A stretch of DNA of 21,491 nt from JBDHZU01 sp039812085 (GTDB lineage Bacteria > Actinomycetota > Actinomycetes > S36-B12 > UBA10799): contig JBDHZU010000023.1 of the NCBI GenBank assembly GCA_039812085.1, positions 1 to 21,491 of the forward strand, written 5' to 3'. Below, piece after piece: positions 20,975 through 21,491 of this stretch. A program made the position numbers and the translations under genes. The notes beneath the pieces were generated by a model. That model saw only the letters and a list, made by a program, of their open reading frames with translations, was not told where the DNA came from and made no database searches. Position 1 is the stretch's first letter, and each line of letters opens with the position of its first letter.

Positions 20975-21486
20975 GGAGCGTCCGACAACAACTCGTGCAC
21001 CCGGTCGACGAGCCGTCGTTCGTCGGCGTATTCCAGGCGTTGGTTCACCTCGGGCAGGGGAACCCATTCGACGGCCACAACCTCGGGATCGTTGTCGTTG
21101 ATCTCGCCGGATACGTAATCGAGCAAATAGTGGTGAACCGTCTTGTGAATCCGACGACCTTCGGCGACGAACCAGAAGTCAATCTGACCCAAGCTGGCGC
21201 GAATGCTGCCAGTGATGCCGGTTTCTTCCGCAACTTCTCGGACGGCTGCCTGCTCGGCTGTCTCTCCCGGCTCGAGGTGCCCCTTCGGTAGCGACCAGGT
21301 CAACCGATCGCGTCGGTCCATTCGCCCAATCAAAGGAACCCTGGCTGGTTGTGTTCGTTGGTCCAGAACGAGTCCACCCGCGCTGGTTTCTTCGCGAGGA
21401 GCGTTGGGTCGCGCAGGGGTTCGAATAGCCGACGGCAATGGCACCGGATGGTCGGTGGCCTCGGATTCCGGCGGCACATCAGGCAT
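20971..21486 (-). CDS. NUDIX hydrolase (MutT-like), start possibly beyond the window
   Basis: Hydrolyses nucleoside diphosphates linked to another moiety. The complete Nudix box G-x5-E-x7-REVAEETGI lies at residues 69-91 (GHLEPGETAEQ to EETGI), within a normal Nudix fold (about 33-165). The 171 residues begin with an ATG 5 nt from the window end; the N-terminal about 30 residues are polar and Pro-rich, and the frame is open to the edge, so the true start could lie further out. Mycobacterial mutT4 (Rv3908) is at this place; the substrate cannot be told. It is probably the first gene of the unit with DUF6049, murJ and the pseudokinase. Confidence 0.85.
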   Translation of the reverse strand: MPDVPPESEATDHPVPLPSAIRTPARPNAPREETSAGGLVLDQRTQPARVPLIGRMDRRDRLTWSLPKGHLEPGETAEQAAVREVAEETGITGSIRASLGQIDFWFVAEGRRIHKTVHHYLLDYVSGEINDNDPEVVAVEWVPLPEVNQRLEYADERRLVDRVHELLSDAP

Positions 21487-21491
21487 GCTCG

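Noticed and set aside
1..21491. CRISPR arrays, insertion sequences, tRNA or rRNA genes, prophage remains
   Set aside because: None was recognised on reading; no direct-repeat arrays, transposase motifs or cloverleaf sequences were seen. A tRNA or covariance-model scan would be needed to exclude these formally.

Overview
This window looks like the replication-origin-proximal 'dnaA to mutT4' neighbourhood of an actinobacterial (Actinomycetota) chromosome of moderate GC. The order dnaA | rpmH-rnpA-yidD-yidC-jag-rsmG-parA-parB | cwlM-trxA-trxB-anti-sigma-sigM-pseudokinase/murJ-DUF6049-NUDIX is the same as the segment flanking dnaA in Mycobacterium tuberculosis (Rv0001 and Rv3924c back to Rv3908). 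That comparison is from memory of the family, not from a search. Here, unlike the mycobacterial arrangement, the pseudokinase is a gene separate from murJ, a vapBC module sits between jag and rsmG, and an aminotransferase-ddl-membrane-protein operon sits next to parB. Genus and species cannot be assigned from what I can see; an uncultured lineage is plausible.

Layout. 73-1551 (-): dnaA. 1552-2025: divergent spacer with four ATCCACA cores (one perfect DnaA box) and a 10-bp palindrome. 2026-4572 (+): rpmH, rnpA, yidD, yidC, jag, a tight ribosome/RNase P/membrane-insertion operon. 4583-5238 (-): vapB-vapC toxin-antitoxin module. 5321-7937 (+): rsmG, parA, parB, with two perfect parS sites inside the start of rsmG. 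8094-10920 (-): PLP aminotransferase, D-Ala-D-Ala ligase and an unknown two-helix membrane protein. 11037-11135 (+): a 32-residue membrane peptide with a strong ribosome-binding site, overlapping the convergent end of cwlM. 11073-15384 (-): sigM, anti-sigma factor, trxB, trxA, cwlM. 15458-21486 (-): NUDIX hydrolase, DUF6049 secreted/membrane protein, murJ, pseudokinase with an extracytoplasmic discoidin-like domain.

Functional logic. The left half starts replication (DnaA), makes L34 and RNase P protein, builds the membrane-insertion machinery (YidD/YidC/Jag) and segregates origins (ParA/ParB/parS). The right half is about building peptidoglycan (Ddl, MurJ, CwlM, pseudokinase) and coping with envelope or thiol stress (SigM with its anti-sigma factor, thioredoxin system). 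A candidate SigR/SigH-type promoter (GGAAT-N16 or N19-GTT) lies ahead of trxB. No rRNA, tRNA, CRISPR array, insertion sequence or prophage was recognised. The most interesting unexplained signals are the dual-coding parS pair, the VapBC operator with 8-bp-phased repeats and an apparently leaderless vapB, three alternating GGTGAA/TTCACC elements ahead of the trxB promoter, the stand-alone pseudokinase, and the overlapping small membrane peptide.
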